A DNA stretch of 64,000 bases from Micromonospora purpureochromogenes (lineage in GTDB: Bacteria > Actinomycetota > Actinomycetes > Mycobacteriales > Micromonosporaceae). A program made the position numbers and the translations under genes. This document shows positions 35,380 through 43,703 of this stretch, piece by piece; position 1 is the stretch's first letter, and each line of letters starts with the position of its first letter. The notes under the pieces are model-generated. The model saw only the letters and a list, made by a program, of their open reading frames with translations, ran no database searches and was not told the origin of the DNA. The DNA is taken from the NCBI RefSeq assembly GCF_900091515.1, contig NZ_LT607410.1, positions 3,348,001 through 3,412,000 on the forward strand, in the 5' to 3' direction.

Positions 35380-36615
35380 GTGGTGACGTCCCCGGAGCTC
35401 CACCGGACGACCGTGCTCGGCGAGAAGGCCGCCGCGGCGGCCCACCTGGGCCGGATCTGCTTCAAGACCGGGCCACCGGTCTACACGGGCGTCGAACTGG
35501 AATGGACCGTGCACGACGCCGCCGACCCCGCTCGACCGGTTGACCGGGAGCGGCTGCGGGCGGCGCTGGGGCGGCACAGCCCCGTCACCCTGGACGACAC
35601 CAGCCCCGCCCAGCCGCTCCGGCACGGCAGCAGCGTGACCGTGGAGCCCGGCGGGCAGGTGGAGGTGTCCACCGCGCCCCGACCGTCGGTCGCCGCGCTG
35701 ATCCTGGCCACCGAGGCCGACGTGGCCGAGCTGAGAGCGCTGCTGGAGCGCGCCGGGCTGGTGCTCGGCCGCAGCGGCATCGACCCGTGGCGGGCCCCGC
35801 AGCCGGTGGTCGAGACCTCCCGCTACCGCGCGATGCGCTGCGTCTTCGATCGCCGGGGCCCCGCCGGGCGGACCATGATGTACAGCACCGCCGGCCTTCA
35901 GGTCTGCCTGGACGCGGGCGAACCGGCCGAGCTGGCCGCCCGCTGGGCCACCGTGCACATGGTCGGGCCGCCGCTGGTCGCCGCGTTCGCCACCGCCGAC
36001 CGGCACGCCGGCCGGCGGACCGGCTGGGCGTCCGCGCGGATGGCCGCCTGGCTGGGTATCGACCCGGCCCGCACCCGGCCGGTCTGGTCGCCACGGCGGC
36101 CCGACGAGGATCCGGTCGCCGCCTGGACGGAGTACGCGCTGGCCGCGCCCCTGCTCTGCGTGCGCCACGACGGCCCGGACTGGACCCCGCCACCGGGGAT
36201 CACCTTCGCCGACTGGATCGACGGGGCGCTGCCCCGCCCGCCGACCACGGACGACCTCGAATACCACGTCAGCACGCTGTTCCCGCCGGTCCGCCCGCGG
36301 GGCTACCTGGAGGTGCGCTACCTGGACGCCCAGCCCGGTCCGGGCTGGATCCTCCCGCTCGCCGTGCTGACCGCGCTGCTCGACCGCGCCGACACCGCGC
36401 GGTCCGCCCGCGCGATCGCCGCGCCGGTGGCCGACCGCTGGCACGCCGCCGCCCGGTACGGCCTGGCCGACCCGCCGCTGGCCGCGGCGGCCACCGCCCT
36501 GCTCGACCTGGCGCTGGAGGCGCTGCACCGGCTGGACCTGCCGCCGGGCACCCACGACGAGACGAGCCGAGGAATCCGGCGGCGACGGGCCGCCGCGGAG
36601 AGGGGGCACCGATGA
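35380..36615 (+). CDS. egtA: Glutamate-cysteine ligase EgtA (ergothioneine pathway)
   Basis: A 411-residue GCS2-type ligase forming gamma-glutamyl-cysteine, the sulfur donor for EgtB. Visible family features are GVELEWTV (residues 35-42), SVTVEPGGQVEVST near 85, and a metal/ATP-binding core ending in RGYLEVRYLDAQPG. Two adjacent GTG codons begin at 35380; GGGAGGAG lies 8 bases before the first. The stop overlaps egtB by four bases (ATGA). Membership in egtABCD sets the role firmly. Confidence 0.92.
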   Translation: MVTSPELHRTTVLGEKAAAAAHLGRICFKTGPPVYTGVELEWTVHDAADPARPVDRERLRAALGRHSPVTLDDTSPAQPLRHGSSVTVEPGGQVEVSTAPRPSVAALILATEADVAELRALLERAGLVLGRSGIDPWRAPQPVVETSRYRAMRCVFDRRGPAGRTMMYSTAGLQVCLDAGEPAELAARWATVHMVGPPLVAAFATADRHAGRRTGWASARMAAWLGIDPARTRPVWSPRRPDEDPVAAWTEYALAAPLLCVRHDGPDWTPPPGITFADWIDGALPRPPTTDDLEYHVSTLFPPVRPRGYLEVRYLDAQPGPGWILPLAVLTALLDRADTARSARAIAAPVADRWHAAARYGLADPPLAAAATALLDLALEALHRLDLPPGTHDETSRGIRRRRAAAERGHR

Positions 36616-37949
36616 CCACCACCGAACAGCCGGACACGCAGGCGGAGGTGCTGCGCAGCCGGATCGTGGCGGAGCTGGAGCGGTCCCGGGCCCGTACCGC
36701 CCTGCTCACCGAGGCGGTGGACGACGACGACCTGACCCGCCAGCACTCCCCGCTGATGTCCCCGCTGGTCTGGGACCTCGCTCACGTGGGCAACCAGGAG
36801 GAGCTCTGGCTGGTGCGCGACGTCGGCGGGCGCGAGCCGGTCCGCCACGACATCGACGACCTGTACGACGCGTTCAAGCAGCCCCGCAAGGACCGTCCGT
36901 CGCTGCCGCTGCTGCCTCCCGCCGAGGCGCGCGCCTACGTGTCGACGGTCCGGGACAAGGTGTTCGACCTGCTGGACGGCATCCGGTTCAGCGACCGTCC
37001 GCTGGTCGCGGAGGGCTTCGCCTTCGGGATGATCGTGCAGCACGAGCAGCAGCACGACGAGACGATGCTCGCCACCCACCAGCTGCGCGCCGGGCCCGCG
37101 GTCCTGGACGCGCCCTCGCCGCCCGAGCCCCGGGCGCGGGTCGAAGACGAGGTGCTGGTGCCGGCGGGCCCGTTCACCATGGGCACCTCCACCGACCCGT
37201 GGGCGCTGGACAACGAGCGCCCCGCGCACACCGTCGAGCTGCCCGCGTACGTCATCGACGCCGCGCCGGTCACCAACGGTCGGTACCGCGAGTTCATCGC
37301 CGCCGGCGGGTACGACGACCCGCGCTGGTGGAGCGGGCCGGGCTGGCGGCACCGCACCGAGGCGGGACTGACCGCGCCGATGCACTGGCGGCGCGACGGC
37401 GACGGCTGGGCGTACCGGCGGTTCGGGCGGTGGTCACCGGTCCGCGACGACGAGCCGGTGGTGCACGTGTGCTGGTACGAGGCGGAGGCCTTCGCGGCCT
37501 GGGCGGGACGGCGGCTGCCCACCGAGGCGGAGTGGGAGAAGGCGGCCCGCTGGGACCCGGGCACCGGCCGCTCCCGCCGGTACCCGTGGGGCGACGAGGA
37601 CCCGACCGGCGAGCACGCCAACCTGGGGCAGCGGCACCTGTGGCCGGCGCCGGTGGGCGCCTACCCGGCGGGCGCCTCGCCGCTGGGCGTGCACCAGCTG
37701 ATCGGCGACGTCTGGGAGTGGACGTCGAGCACCTTCCGGGGCCACCCCGGGTTCACGGCCTTCCCCTACCGGGAGTATTCCGAGGTGTTCTTCGGCGACG
37801 ACTACCGGGTGCTGCGCGGCGGCTCGTTCGGCACCGACCGGGCGGCCTGCCGGGGCACGTTCCGCAACTGGGACTACCCGATCCGGCGGCAGATCTTCAG
37901 CGGCTTCCGCTGCGCCCGCGACGCCCGGCCCGAGGAGGCGCACGGGTGA
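36612..37949 (+). CDS. egtB: Iron-dependent sulfoxide synthase EgtB
   Basis: A 445-residue enzyme. The N-terminal DinB-like four-helix domain has DLAHVGNQEE (His58) and QHEQQHDE (His144, His148), the three-His iron site known for EgtB. The C-terminal formylglycine-generating-enzyme-like domain (about 180-440) includes FTMGTSTDPWALDNERPAH, RLPTEAEWEKAARW and FRGGSFG-like motifs. It joins gamma-glutamyl-cysteine to trimethyl-histidine through oxygen. Length and residues are complete, so activity is expected. It is coupled to egtA by ATGA and followed by egtC after 16 bases. Confidence 0.95.
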   Translation: MTTTEQPDTQAEVLRSRIVAELERSRARTALLTEAVDDDDLTRQHSPLMSPLVWDLAHVGNQEELWLVRDVGGREPVRHDIDDLYDAFKQPRKDRPSLPLLPPAEARAYVSTVRDKVFDLLDGIRFSDRPLVAEGFAFGMIVQHEQQHDETMLATHQLRAGPAVLDAPSPPEPRARVEDEVLVPAGPFTMGTSTDPWALDNERPAHTVELPAYVIDAAPVTNGRYREFIAAGGYDDPRWWSGPGWRHRTEAGLTAPMHWRRDGDGWAYRRFGRWSPVRDDEPVVHVCWYEAEAFAAWAGRRLPTEAEWEKAARWDPGTGRSRRYPWGDEDPTGEHANLGQRHLWPAPVGAYPAGASPLGVHQLIGDVWEWTSSTFRGHPGFTAFPYREYSEVFFGDDYRVLRGGSFGTDRAACRGTFRNWDYPIRRQIFSGFRCARDARPEEAHG

Positions 37950-37965
37950 TCGGCGGCCCCGCCTG

Positions 37966-38712
37966 ATGTGCCGGCACCTGGGCTACCTCGGGCCCCCGCT
38001 GAGCCTGCGCGCCCTGCTGTACGACCCGCCGGACTCGCTGGTCCGGCAGTCCTGGGCACCCCGGGACATGCGCGGCGGCGGGACCGTCAACGCCGACGGC
38101 TTCGGCGTCGGGTGGTACCCCGGCGAGGGCGATCCGGTGCGCTACCGGCGGGCCCAGCCCATCTGGAGCGACGTGACGCTGCCGGCGCTGGCCGGGGTGA
38201 CCCTCGCCGGCGCGGTGCTGGCCGCCGTCCGCTCCGGCACCGTCGGCATGCCCGTGCAGGAGTCCGCCGCCGCGCCGTTCGCCGAGGGCCGGTGGCTGTT
38301 CAGCCACAACGGTGTCGTGCGGGGCTGGCCCGACGCGCTGGTGCCGCTCGCCGACACCCTGCCCGTCCGTGACCTGCTCACCCTCGACGCCCCGACCGAC
38401 TCCGCCCTGCTCTGGGCGCTGGTCCGGCACCGGTTGCGGGCCGGCGCTGACCCGGCGGAGGCGGTCGCGGAGACGGTCGCGGAGGTGACGGAGGCCGCGC
38501 CCGGGTCACGGCTGAACCTGCTGCTCACCGACGGCCGGACGATGGTGGCCACCGCGGCGGGGCACGCGATGTCCGTCCTCGCGACGCCGGACTCGGTGCT
38601 GCTGGCCTCCGAGCCGCACGACGACGACCCGGGCTGGCGGTCGTTGCCGGACCGGCACCTGGTGGTGGCGACCTCGACCTCGGTGCGCGTGCGCGCCCTG
38701 GCGGGAGGGTGA
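37966..38712 (+). CDS. egtC: Gamma-glutamyl hydrolase EgtC
   Basis: A 248-residue class II glutamine-amidotransferase-like hydrolase. Cys2 (MCRHLGYLG) is the N-terminal nucleophile; NADGFGVGWY and FSHNGVVRGW are the conserved substrate-pocket segments. It removes the glutamate from the EgtB product. The gene lies between egtB and egtD with short gaps. A GTG at 38709 overlaps its stop, but egtD more likely begins at 38772. Confidence 0.94.
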   Translation: MCRHLGYLGPPLSLRALLYDPPDSLVRQSWAPRDMRGGGTVNADGFGVGWYPGEGDPVRYRRAQPIWSDVTLPALAGVTLAGAVLAAVRSGTVGMPVQESAAAPFAEGRWLFSHNGVVRGWPDALVPLADTLPVRDLLTLDAPTDSALLWALVRHRLRAGADPAEAVAETVAEVTEAAPGSRLNLLLTDGRTMVATAAGHAMSVLATPDSVLLASEPHDDDPGWRSLPDRHLVVATSTSVRVRALAGG

Positions 38713-38771
38713 CGCCGCAGCAGGGTCGCGGGTGGAGACAGGGACGTTCGCCGAAGGAGAAGGGACACCTC

Positions 38772-39737
38772 ATGAGCGCGGAGCCGTTGGAGATCTACCT
38801 CGAGGACCAGGACCTGGGGCGCAGCCTGCGGGAGGACGTACGGGCCGGGCTGACCGCCGAGGAGAAGTGGCTGCCACCGAAGTGGTTCTACGACGCCCGG
38901 GGCAGCGAGCTGTTCGAGGAGATCACCCGGCTGCCCGAGTACTACCCGACCCGGGCGGAGCGGGCCGTGCTGGCCGAGCGGGCCGCCGACATCGCCGAGC
39001 TGACCGGCGCGAAGACGCTGATCGAGCTGGGCTCGGGTTCGTCGGAGAAGACCCGGCTGCTGTTGGACGCCTTCACCCGCCGGGGCGGGCTCGGCACCTT
39101 CGTGCCGCTGGACGTGTCGGTCAGCGCGCTGCGCCAGTCCACCGAGCAGATCGCCACCGACTACCCGGGTCTGCGGGTACGCGGCATCGTCGGCGACTTC
39201 ACCCGCCAGCTCGACCGGCTGCCCACCGGTGGGCGGCGGCTGGTGGTCTTCCTCGGCGGCACCATCGGCAACCTGCTGCCGGTCGAACGGGCCGCGTTCC
39301 TGTCCGCGATGCGCGCGACGTTGGAGGCGGGCGACTGGCTGCTCATCGGCACCGACCTGGTCAAGGACCCGGCGGTGATCGTCCCGGCGTACGACGACGC
39401 GGCCGGGGTCACCGCCGAGTTCAACCGCAACGTGCTGCGGGTGGTCAACCGGGAGCTGGGCGCGGACTTCGACCCGGCGGCGTTCACCCACGTGGCGCGC
39501 TGGGACCCGGACCGGGAGTGGATCGAGATGCGGCTGCGGGCCGACCGGGCGATGCGGGTCCGGGTGCTGGACCTGACGGTCGACTTCGCCGCGGGCGAGG
39601 AGCTGCGCACGGAGGTGTCGGCGAAGTTCCGGCCGGAGGGGATCGCCCGGGAGCTGGCGGCGGCCGGCTTCACCGTACGCCAGTTCTGGACCGACCCGGA
39701 CGGCCTGTTCGGGGTGAACCTGGCCCGGGCCGACTGA
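38772..39737 (+). CDS. egtD: Histidine N-alpha-methyltransferase EgtD
   Basis: A 321-residue SAM-dependent enzyme of the length normal for EgtD. It has EKWLPPKWFYDARGSELFEEITRLPEYYPTRAE for substrate binding, IELGSGSSEKTRLLL as SAM motif I, and a C-terminal EIRTEVS-like segment (EELRTEVSAKFRPEGI) that holds the histidine pocket. It trimethylates histidine to hercynine, the first step of the pathway. GAAGGAGAAGGGA precedes ATG 38772. No egtE (PLP lyase) follows, so the last step must be done by a gene elsewhere. Confidence 0.95.
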   Translation: MSAEPLEIYLEDQDLGRSLREDVRAGLTAEEKWLPPKWFYDARGSELFEEITRLPEYYPTRAERAVLAERAADIAELTGAKTLIELGSGSSEKTRLLLDAFTRRGGLGTFVPLDVSVSALRQSTEQIATDYPGLRVRGIVGDFTRQLDRLPTGGRRLVVFLGGTIGNLLPVERAAFLSAMRATLEAGDWLLIGTDLVKDPAVIVPAYDDAAGVTAEFNRNVLRVVNRELGADFDPAAFTHVARWDPDREWIEMRLRADRAMRVRVLDLTVDFAAGEELRTEVSAKFRPEGIARELAAAGFTVRQFWTDPDGLFGVNLARAD

Positions 39738-39831
39738 CCGGCGGCCCGCGGGGCGACCTCGACGGCCCGGCGCGCGGTGACCTGCGGCACCCGTCGGGGC
39801 GGGCGGCCGGCGTGATCGGCTAGGGTGAGGG

Positions 39832-39994
39832 CGCGAAGGGGAGTAGCCCCCAATGTCGTGGTCGACACACTGGTGCGTTTCGCATCCGGCCACGCGGCCC
39901 CACCCCGGTGGGGCGGGCGAGACCTTCGACTCAGGCTGTAGCAGCCGGGTCGAGGGCGCCCCTGTACCTCCTCCCGGCATGATCGGGAAGGTTC
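39832..39994 (+). promoter_or_regulatory. yybP-ykoY manganese riboswitch
   Basis: GGGGAGTAGC at 39838-39847 and GCGAGACCTTCGA at 39917-39929 match the two conserved L1 and L3 strands of the yybP-ykoY aptamer that bind Mn(II). Between them is a variable stem. The downstream part (39972-39988, TCCCG/CGGGA) forms a hairpin that covers most of the ribosome site GGGAAGG before ATG 39997. Mn binding would therefore free translation. A GDT1-family Mn exporter follows, the known target class. No competing gene is present. Confidence 0.88.
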
Positions 39995-39996
39995 TC

Positions 39997-40581
39997 ATGG
40001 ACGGTTTTCTTGCCGCGCTGGTGATCAGCTTCGGCGTCATCTTCGTCGCCGAGCTGGGGGACAAGTCCCAGCTGATGGCGTTGACCTTCGCCACCCGCTT
40101 CAAGCCGGTCCCGGTGCTGATCGGCATCACCGTCGCCACCGCGATCGTCCACCTGGCCTCGGTGGCCATCGGCTACGGGCTCAACGCGGCCCTGCCCACC
40201 GGCTGGATCTCGCTGATCGCCGGCCTGGCGTTCCTCGCCTTCGGCGTCTGGACGCTGCGCGGGGACAAGCTCACCGAGGAGGAGAAGCGCAAGGCGGAGA
40301 AGACCGGCAAGTCGGCCGTCATCGCGGTCGGTGTCGCGTTCTTCCTGGCCGAGCTGGGCGACAAGACGATGCTCGCCACCATCACGCTGGCCACCAAGTA
40401 CGGCTGGTTCGGCACCTGGCTCGGCTCGACGCTGGGCATGGTGGCCGCCGACGCGCTGGCCATCCTGGTGGGCCGGATGCTGGGCCGGCACCTGCCGGAG
40501 AAGGCCATCCGGTACGGCGCCGCCGTGCTCTTCGCCATCTGCGGTCTCTGGCTGATCCTGGAGGCGGTCGACCAGCTCTGA
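39997..40581 (+). CDS. GDT1/TMEM165-family manganese exporter (UPF0016)
   Basis: A 194-residue membrane protein with six helices in two halves. Each half has the family motif E-x-G-D-(K/R)-(S/T): AELGDKSQ near residue 19 and AELGDKTM near 118, which form the cation site. A charged central loop (LTEEEKRKAEKTGK) separates the halves. Bacterial members export Mn(II). ATG 39997 follows GGGAAGG by four bases; ATG 39979 lacks a ribosome site. Control by the upstream riboswitch is strongly suggested. Confidence 0.93.
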   Translation: MDGFLAALVISFGVIFVAELGDKSQLMALTFATRFKPVPVLIGITVATAIVHLASVAIGYGLNAALPTGWISLIAGLAFLAFGVWTLRGDKLTEEEKRKAEKTGKSAVIAVGVAFFLAELGDKTMLATITLATKYGWFGTWLGSTLGMVAADALAILVGRMLGRHLPEKAIRYGAAVLFAICGLWLILEAVDQL

Positions 40582-40595
40582 CCCGGCACAGACTG

Positions 40596-40660
40596 GGCCG
40601 TGTCTCCCGGATCGCCGCCTGGGTCCGTCGCAGGCCGGCGAAGATCCGGGAGACACGGCC
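40596..40660. repeat. 18-bp inverted repeat, terminator or MITE-like element
   Basis: Perfect 18-bp arms (40596-40613 and 40643-40660) around a 29-base GC-rich middle, 14 bases after the exporter stop. It would fold as a very stable hairpin. The arm sequence beginning GGCCGTGTCTCC and the flanking CTG/TAG look more like a short mobile repeat than a plain terminator, but it may do both. Confidence 0.7.
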
Positions 40661-40691
40661 TAGCGCCGCCGGGGGCGGGTAACGCCCCCGG

Positions 40692-41066
40692 GTGGACCTG
40701 GACGAGATCCTGCGCCAAGGCGACCGCATCGCGGTGACCGTGGTGGAGATCGTCGGGGCGGTGGTGATCTTCGTCGGTGCGCTCTGGGCGGCGCTGCGGA
40801 TCGTGGTCGAGGGACTGCGACACCGCACCGCCGCCGTCTTCACCCCGATCCGGCTCTCCCTCGGCCGGTTCCTCGCGCTCGGTCTGGAGTTCCAGCTCGC
40901 CGCGGACATCCTGCGTACCGCCGTGTCCCCGACGTTCGACCAGATCGGGCAGCTGGCGGCCATCGCGACCATCCGGACGGCGCTGAACTACTTCCTGCGC
41001 CGGGAGATCGCCCAGGAACAGCGGCAGGTCGGCGAAACCGGGGCGGACCAGGGGAGGACGACGTGA
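40692..41066 (+). CDS. DUF1622-like membrane protein
   Basis: A 124-residue protein with a first helix (VTVVEIVGAVVIFVGALWAAL), the segment RLSLGRFLALGLEFQLAADILRTAVSPT characteristic of DUF1622, and a final helix before a charged tail (FLRREIAQEQRQ). Function is unknown. GTG 40692 is the start. Its stop overlaps the next gene (GTGA), the first of three coupled genes. Confidence 0.82.
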   Translation: MDLDEILRQGDRIAVTVVEIVGAVVIFVGALWAALRIVVEGLRHRTAAVFTPIRLSLGRFLALGLEFQLAADILRTAVSPTFDQIGQLAAIATIRTALNYFLRREIAQEQRQVGETGADQGRTT

Positions 41067-41395
41067 GGGAGGCGCTCGCCAGCGTGGCGACCGCCCTCGC
41101 GCTGGGCGCCGGGGCGGTCGTCCTGCTCACCGCCCGGTCCTGGCGTACTGCGCTGCGGGTGCTGCTGGACCTGCTCGTCGCCGCCAGTCTGCTCCGGCTC
41201 GCAGCGGAGAGCGGCTGGATGGCGCTGGCGACCGCCGCGGCGGTCATCCTGCTGCGCCAGCTCCTCTGGGCCGGGCTCGCCGCCGGCCCGCCCGCCCCGG
41301 CACCGACTATCGCCGCCGCGCTGCGGGTAAGGCGATCACGGCCTACCGTGAGCGGCAGGACGCAAAGCGAACATAGCGGGAGGATAACCCCATGA
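41063..41395 (+). CDS. Small two- to three-helix membrane protein
   Basis: A 110-residue hydrophobic protein of unknown function: helices near residues 5-22, 30-47 and 52-75, then a basic Ser/Arg tail. It starts at GTG 41063 over the DUF1622 stop and ends over the ATG of the next gene, so all three are translationally coupled. Its partner role is inferred only from this arrangement. Confidence 0.72.
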   Translation: MREALASVATALALGAGAVVLLTARSWRTALRVLLDLLVAASLLRLAAESGWMALATAAAVILLRQLLWAGLAAGPPAPAPTIAAALRVRRSRPTVSGRTQSEHSGRITP

Positions 41396-41592
41396 GCAGG
41401 CATGACGAGCCCAACGAGTACGGCTTCGCCGGTGGCGCCACCGCTCCCGAGCCGCCGCCGGGTGGCCGGGTCGACGAGCAGGACCGCGCCGAGGCGGTCG
41501 CCGTGCCGGGCGACGACCTGACCGAGCCGTTCGCCGACGCGCTGGAGGAGACCGAGGGCGAGGACGGGGAGCGGGCCCGCGAGCGACGCTGA
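41392..41592 (+). CDS. Small acidic hypothetical protein
   Basis: A 66-residue, strongly acidic and Gly/Pro-rich protein (MSRHDEPNEYGFAGGATAPEP at the start), probably disordered. No family is recognised. It begins at ATG 41392 overlapping the previous stop, with AGGATAA just upstream, and is followed by a terminator hairpin. Confidence 0.62.
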   Translation: MSRHDEPNEYGFAGGATAPEPPPGGRVDEQDRAEAVAVPGDDLTEPFADALEETEGEDGERARERR

Positions 41593-41608
41593 TCGCGGCG
41601 TACATCCT

Positions 41609-41656
41609 GACGCCGCCGCGGCGGCGGGCCCCACCGGGCTCCGCCGCCGCGGCGTC
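41609..41656. terminator. Terminator hairpin between convergent units
   Basis: GACGCCGCCGCGGCGG... at 41609 pairs with ...CCGCCGCCGCGGCGTC ending 41656, giving a long GC stem with a small bulge around a CACC loop. It lies between the small acidic gene and the convergent CapD-type gene. Confidence 0.75.
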
Positions 41657-41660
41657 CTGG

Positions 41661-43517
41661 TCAGCGGGGTGAGGGCAGCATCGCGGACCGCACGGGCAGG
41701 TCCTCGCAGTACGCCGCCATCCACTTGATCAGCTCGTCCGCGTCGGCGTACGGGTCGAGCCCGCGGACGTCCTCTGGGCGCAGCGAGGGCACCCGCACGT
41801 GCGAGATGAGCGGGTGCAGCGGCCGGCTGTCGACCTCGTCGACGCCGAACAGGTCCTCGTGCAGCTTCTCGCCGGGGCGCAGCCCGGTGAAGACGATCTC
41901 CGTCGGCCGGTCCGCCTCGGCGGCGAGCCGGCGCGCCACGTCGGCGATGCGCACCGGCTCGCCCATGTCGAGCACCAGCGCCTCCCCGCCGCGCCCGATG
42001 GTCGCCGCCTGGAGCACCAGGTGCACCGCCTCCTGCACGGTCATGAAGTAGCGGGTCACCTCGGGATGGGTCACCGTGATCGGCAACCCCGCCTCGACCT
42101 GCGCCTGGAACGCGGTCAGCACCGAGCCGCGGCTGCTGAGCACGTTGCCGAAGCGCACGCTGAGGAACGCCCCGCCGACCTGCTCGGCGTAGTGGGCGGT
42201 CAGCCGCTCGGTGATCCGCTTCGAGTAGCCGAGCACGCTGACCGGGTTGGCCGCCTTGTCGGTGGAGATGTTGACGAACTCGCTCACGTCCCGGCACGCC
42301 TCCAGCACGTTCAGGGTGCCGCGGACGTTGGTCTTGACCGCCTCCCCCGGGTGCCGTTGCAGCAGCGTCAGGTGCTTGAGGGCGGCGGCGTGGAAGACGA
42401 TGTCCGGCTGCCGGTCGGCGACGATCCGCGCGATGCCGTCGGCGTCGCGGATGTCGGCGAGGATGAGCTCCGGCCCGTCCAGCAGCGCCCGGCCGTGCAG
42501 CGACATCTGCAGGGCGTGCAGGGCCGACTCGTCCCGGTCCAGCATCATCAGCTCGCCCGGCTCGCAGCGGGCGATCTGCCGGCACAGCTCCGAGCCGATC
42601 GAACCGCCCGCCCCGGTGACCAGCACCCGCCGGCCGGCCAGGCCGTTGCGCTCGATCATCAGCTCGGCCACCCGCTGCGCCCGGCCCAGCAGGTCGGTGA
42701 GTTGCAGGTCCCGTACGTCGGTGGCCCGCACCGGCCGGTCGAGCAGCTCCCGGACCGGGGGGAGCACCTTGAAGGCGGCGCCGGCCTGCAAGGTGCGCCG
42801 CCGTACGTCGCGCATCAGCTCCGCGTCCGAGCCGTCGATCGAGAAGATGACCGTGGTGGCCCCGGTGCGGTGTACCGCCTGCTCGATCTGTTCACGGCCG
42901 CCCAGCACCCGGAGTCCCTCCAGGCGCAGCCCCTGCCGCTCGGGGTCGTCGTCGAGCAGGCCGACCGGCAGGTAGCTGCCGCCCGGGTCGCCGACCAGCA
43001 CCCGTACGAGGCGTTCGCTCGCGGCGTCGACGCCGTAGATCAGGGCCCGCTCCGCGCCCCGGACCGGGCGGTCGTCGCGGTCGCGCCGCCACCGGTAGCC
43101 GGCCCGCCCGCCGGCCATCACCAGCAGAGCCACCGCCCCGCCGGTCACCGGGACGCTGGCGGGCACCGGCCGTTCGGTGAGCGTCGCCAGGGCGGCCAGC
43201 ATCACGGCGGCGGCGAGCAGGGTGGTCAGGGCCAGGTCACGCGCCTCGCCGATGCTGCCGATCGGGTGGCGGCCACGGGCGGTGGAGCGCACCTGCTCGA
43301 TGGCGGCGTGGACGACCGCACACACGCCGGCGGCGGCCAGCGCGAGGGCGCACTGCCGGGGCGTGAGGCCGAATTCGTACCTGGCCCAGGCGGCGACCAG
43401 AAATCCGGCGCACCATGCGCCCGTGTCGAGCGTTAGCAGAGACAGGGTCTTCGCACGTCGGGTGACCCAGTCACGTCGCGGGATGTTCGTGCCGGCCGGG
43501 GAGGCTGCATCGTCCAT
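41661..43517 (-). CDS. Membrane-bound nucleotide-sugar 4,6-dehydratase/epimerase (CapD/WbpM family)
   Basis: A 618-residue protein with four N-terminal membrane helices (about 25-140), a nucleotide-binding linker, and a C-terminal SDR domain (about 285-560) starting VLVTGAGGSIGSELCRQI. The active-site segment reads NISTDKAANPVSVLGYSKR; as in WbpM-type enzymes the usual SDR Tyr of YxxxK is not Tyr (Leu here, Met in WbpM). It makes 4-keto-6-deoxy sugar nucleotides for surface polysaccharide. It is divergent from the chain-length/tyrosine-kinase gene, with a 186-bp, relatively AT-rich promoter region between. Confidence 0.9.
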   Translation of the reverse strand: MDDAASPAGTNIPRRDWVTRRAKTLSLLTLDTGAWCAGFLVAAWARYEFGLTPRQCALALAAAGVCAVVHAAIEQVRSTARGRHPIGSIGEARDLALTTLLAAAVMLAALATLTERPVPASVPVTGGAVALLVMAGGRAGYRWRRDRDDRPVRGAERALIYGVDAASERLVRVLVGDPGGSYLPVGLLDDDPERQGLRLEGLRVLGGREQIEQAVHRTGATTVIFSIDGSDAELMRDVRRRTLQAGAAFKVLPPVRELLDRPVRATDVRDLQLTDLLGRAQRVAELMIERNGLAGRRVLVTGAGGSIGSELCRQIARCEPGELMMLDRDESALHALQMSLHGRALLDGPELILADIRDADGIARIVADRQPDIVFHAAALKHLTLLQRHPGEAVKTNVRGTLNVLEACRDVSEFVNISTDKAANPVSVLGYSKRITERLTAHYAEQVGGAFLSVRFGNVLSSRGSVLTAFQAQVEAGLPITVTHPEVTRYFMTVQEAVHLVLQAATIGRGGEALVLDMGEPVRIADVARRLAAEADRPTEIVFTGLRPGEKLHEDLFGVDEVDSRPLHPLISHVRVPSLRPEDVRGLDPYADADELIKWMAAYCEDLPVRSAMLPSPR

Positions 43518-43703
43518 TGGTGTCCTCTGCGTTTGTTGCCTGATTGCGAGGATTCAGGGCTCTGGGGATGTTCGATGGCATACATTCGTTTGGTCGCGTC
43601 ACGGCTTGCTTGCGGCGAATAGATCCTGTCATGCCGTTTGGGAAGTATTGGGGGATTTCGTGCAGTTTCACCGGCTAGTTGTCCCGGCGGAACGGAGAGC
43701 GTG

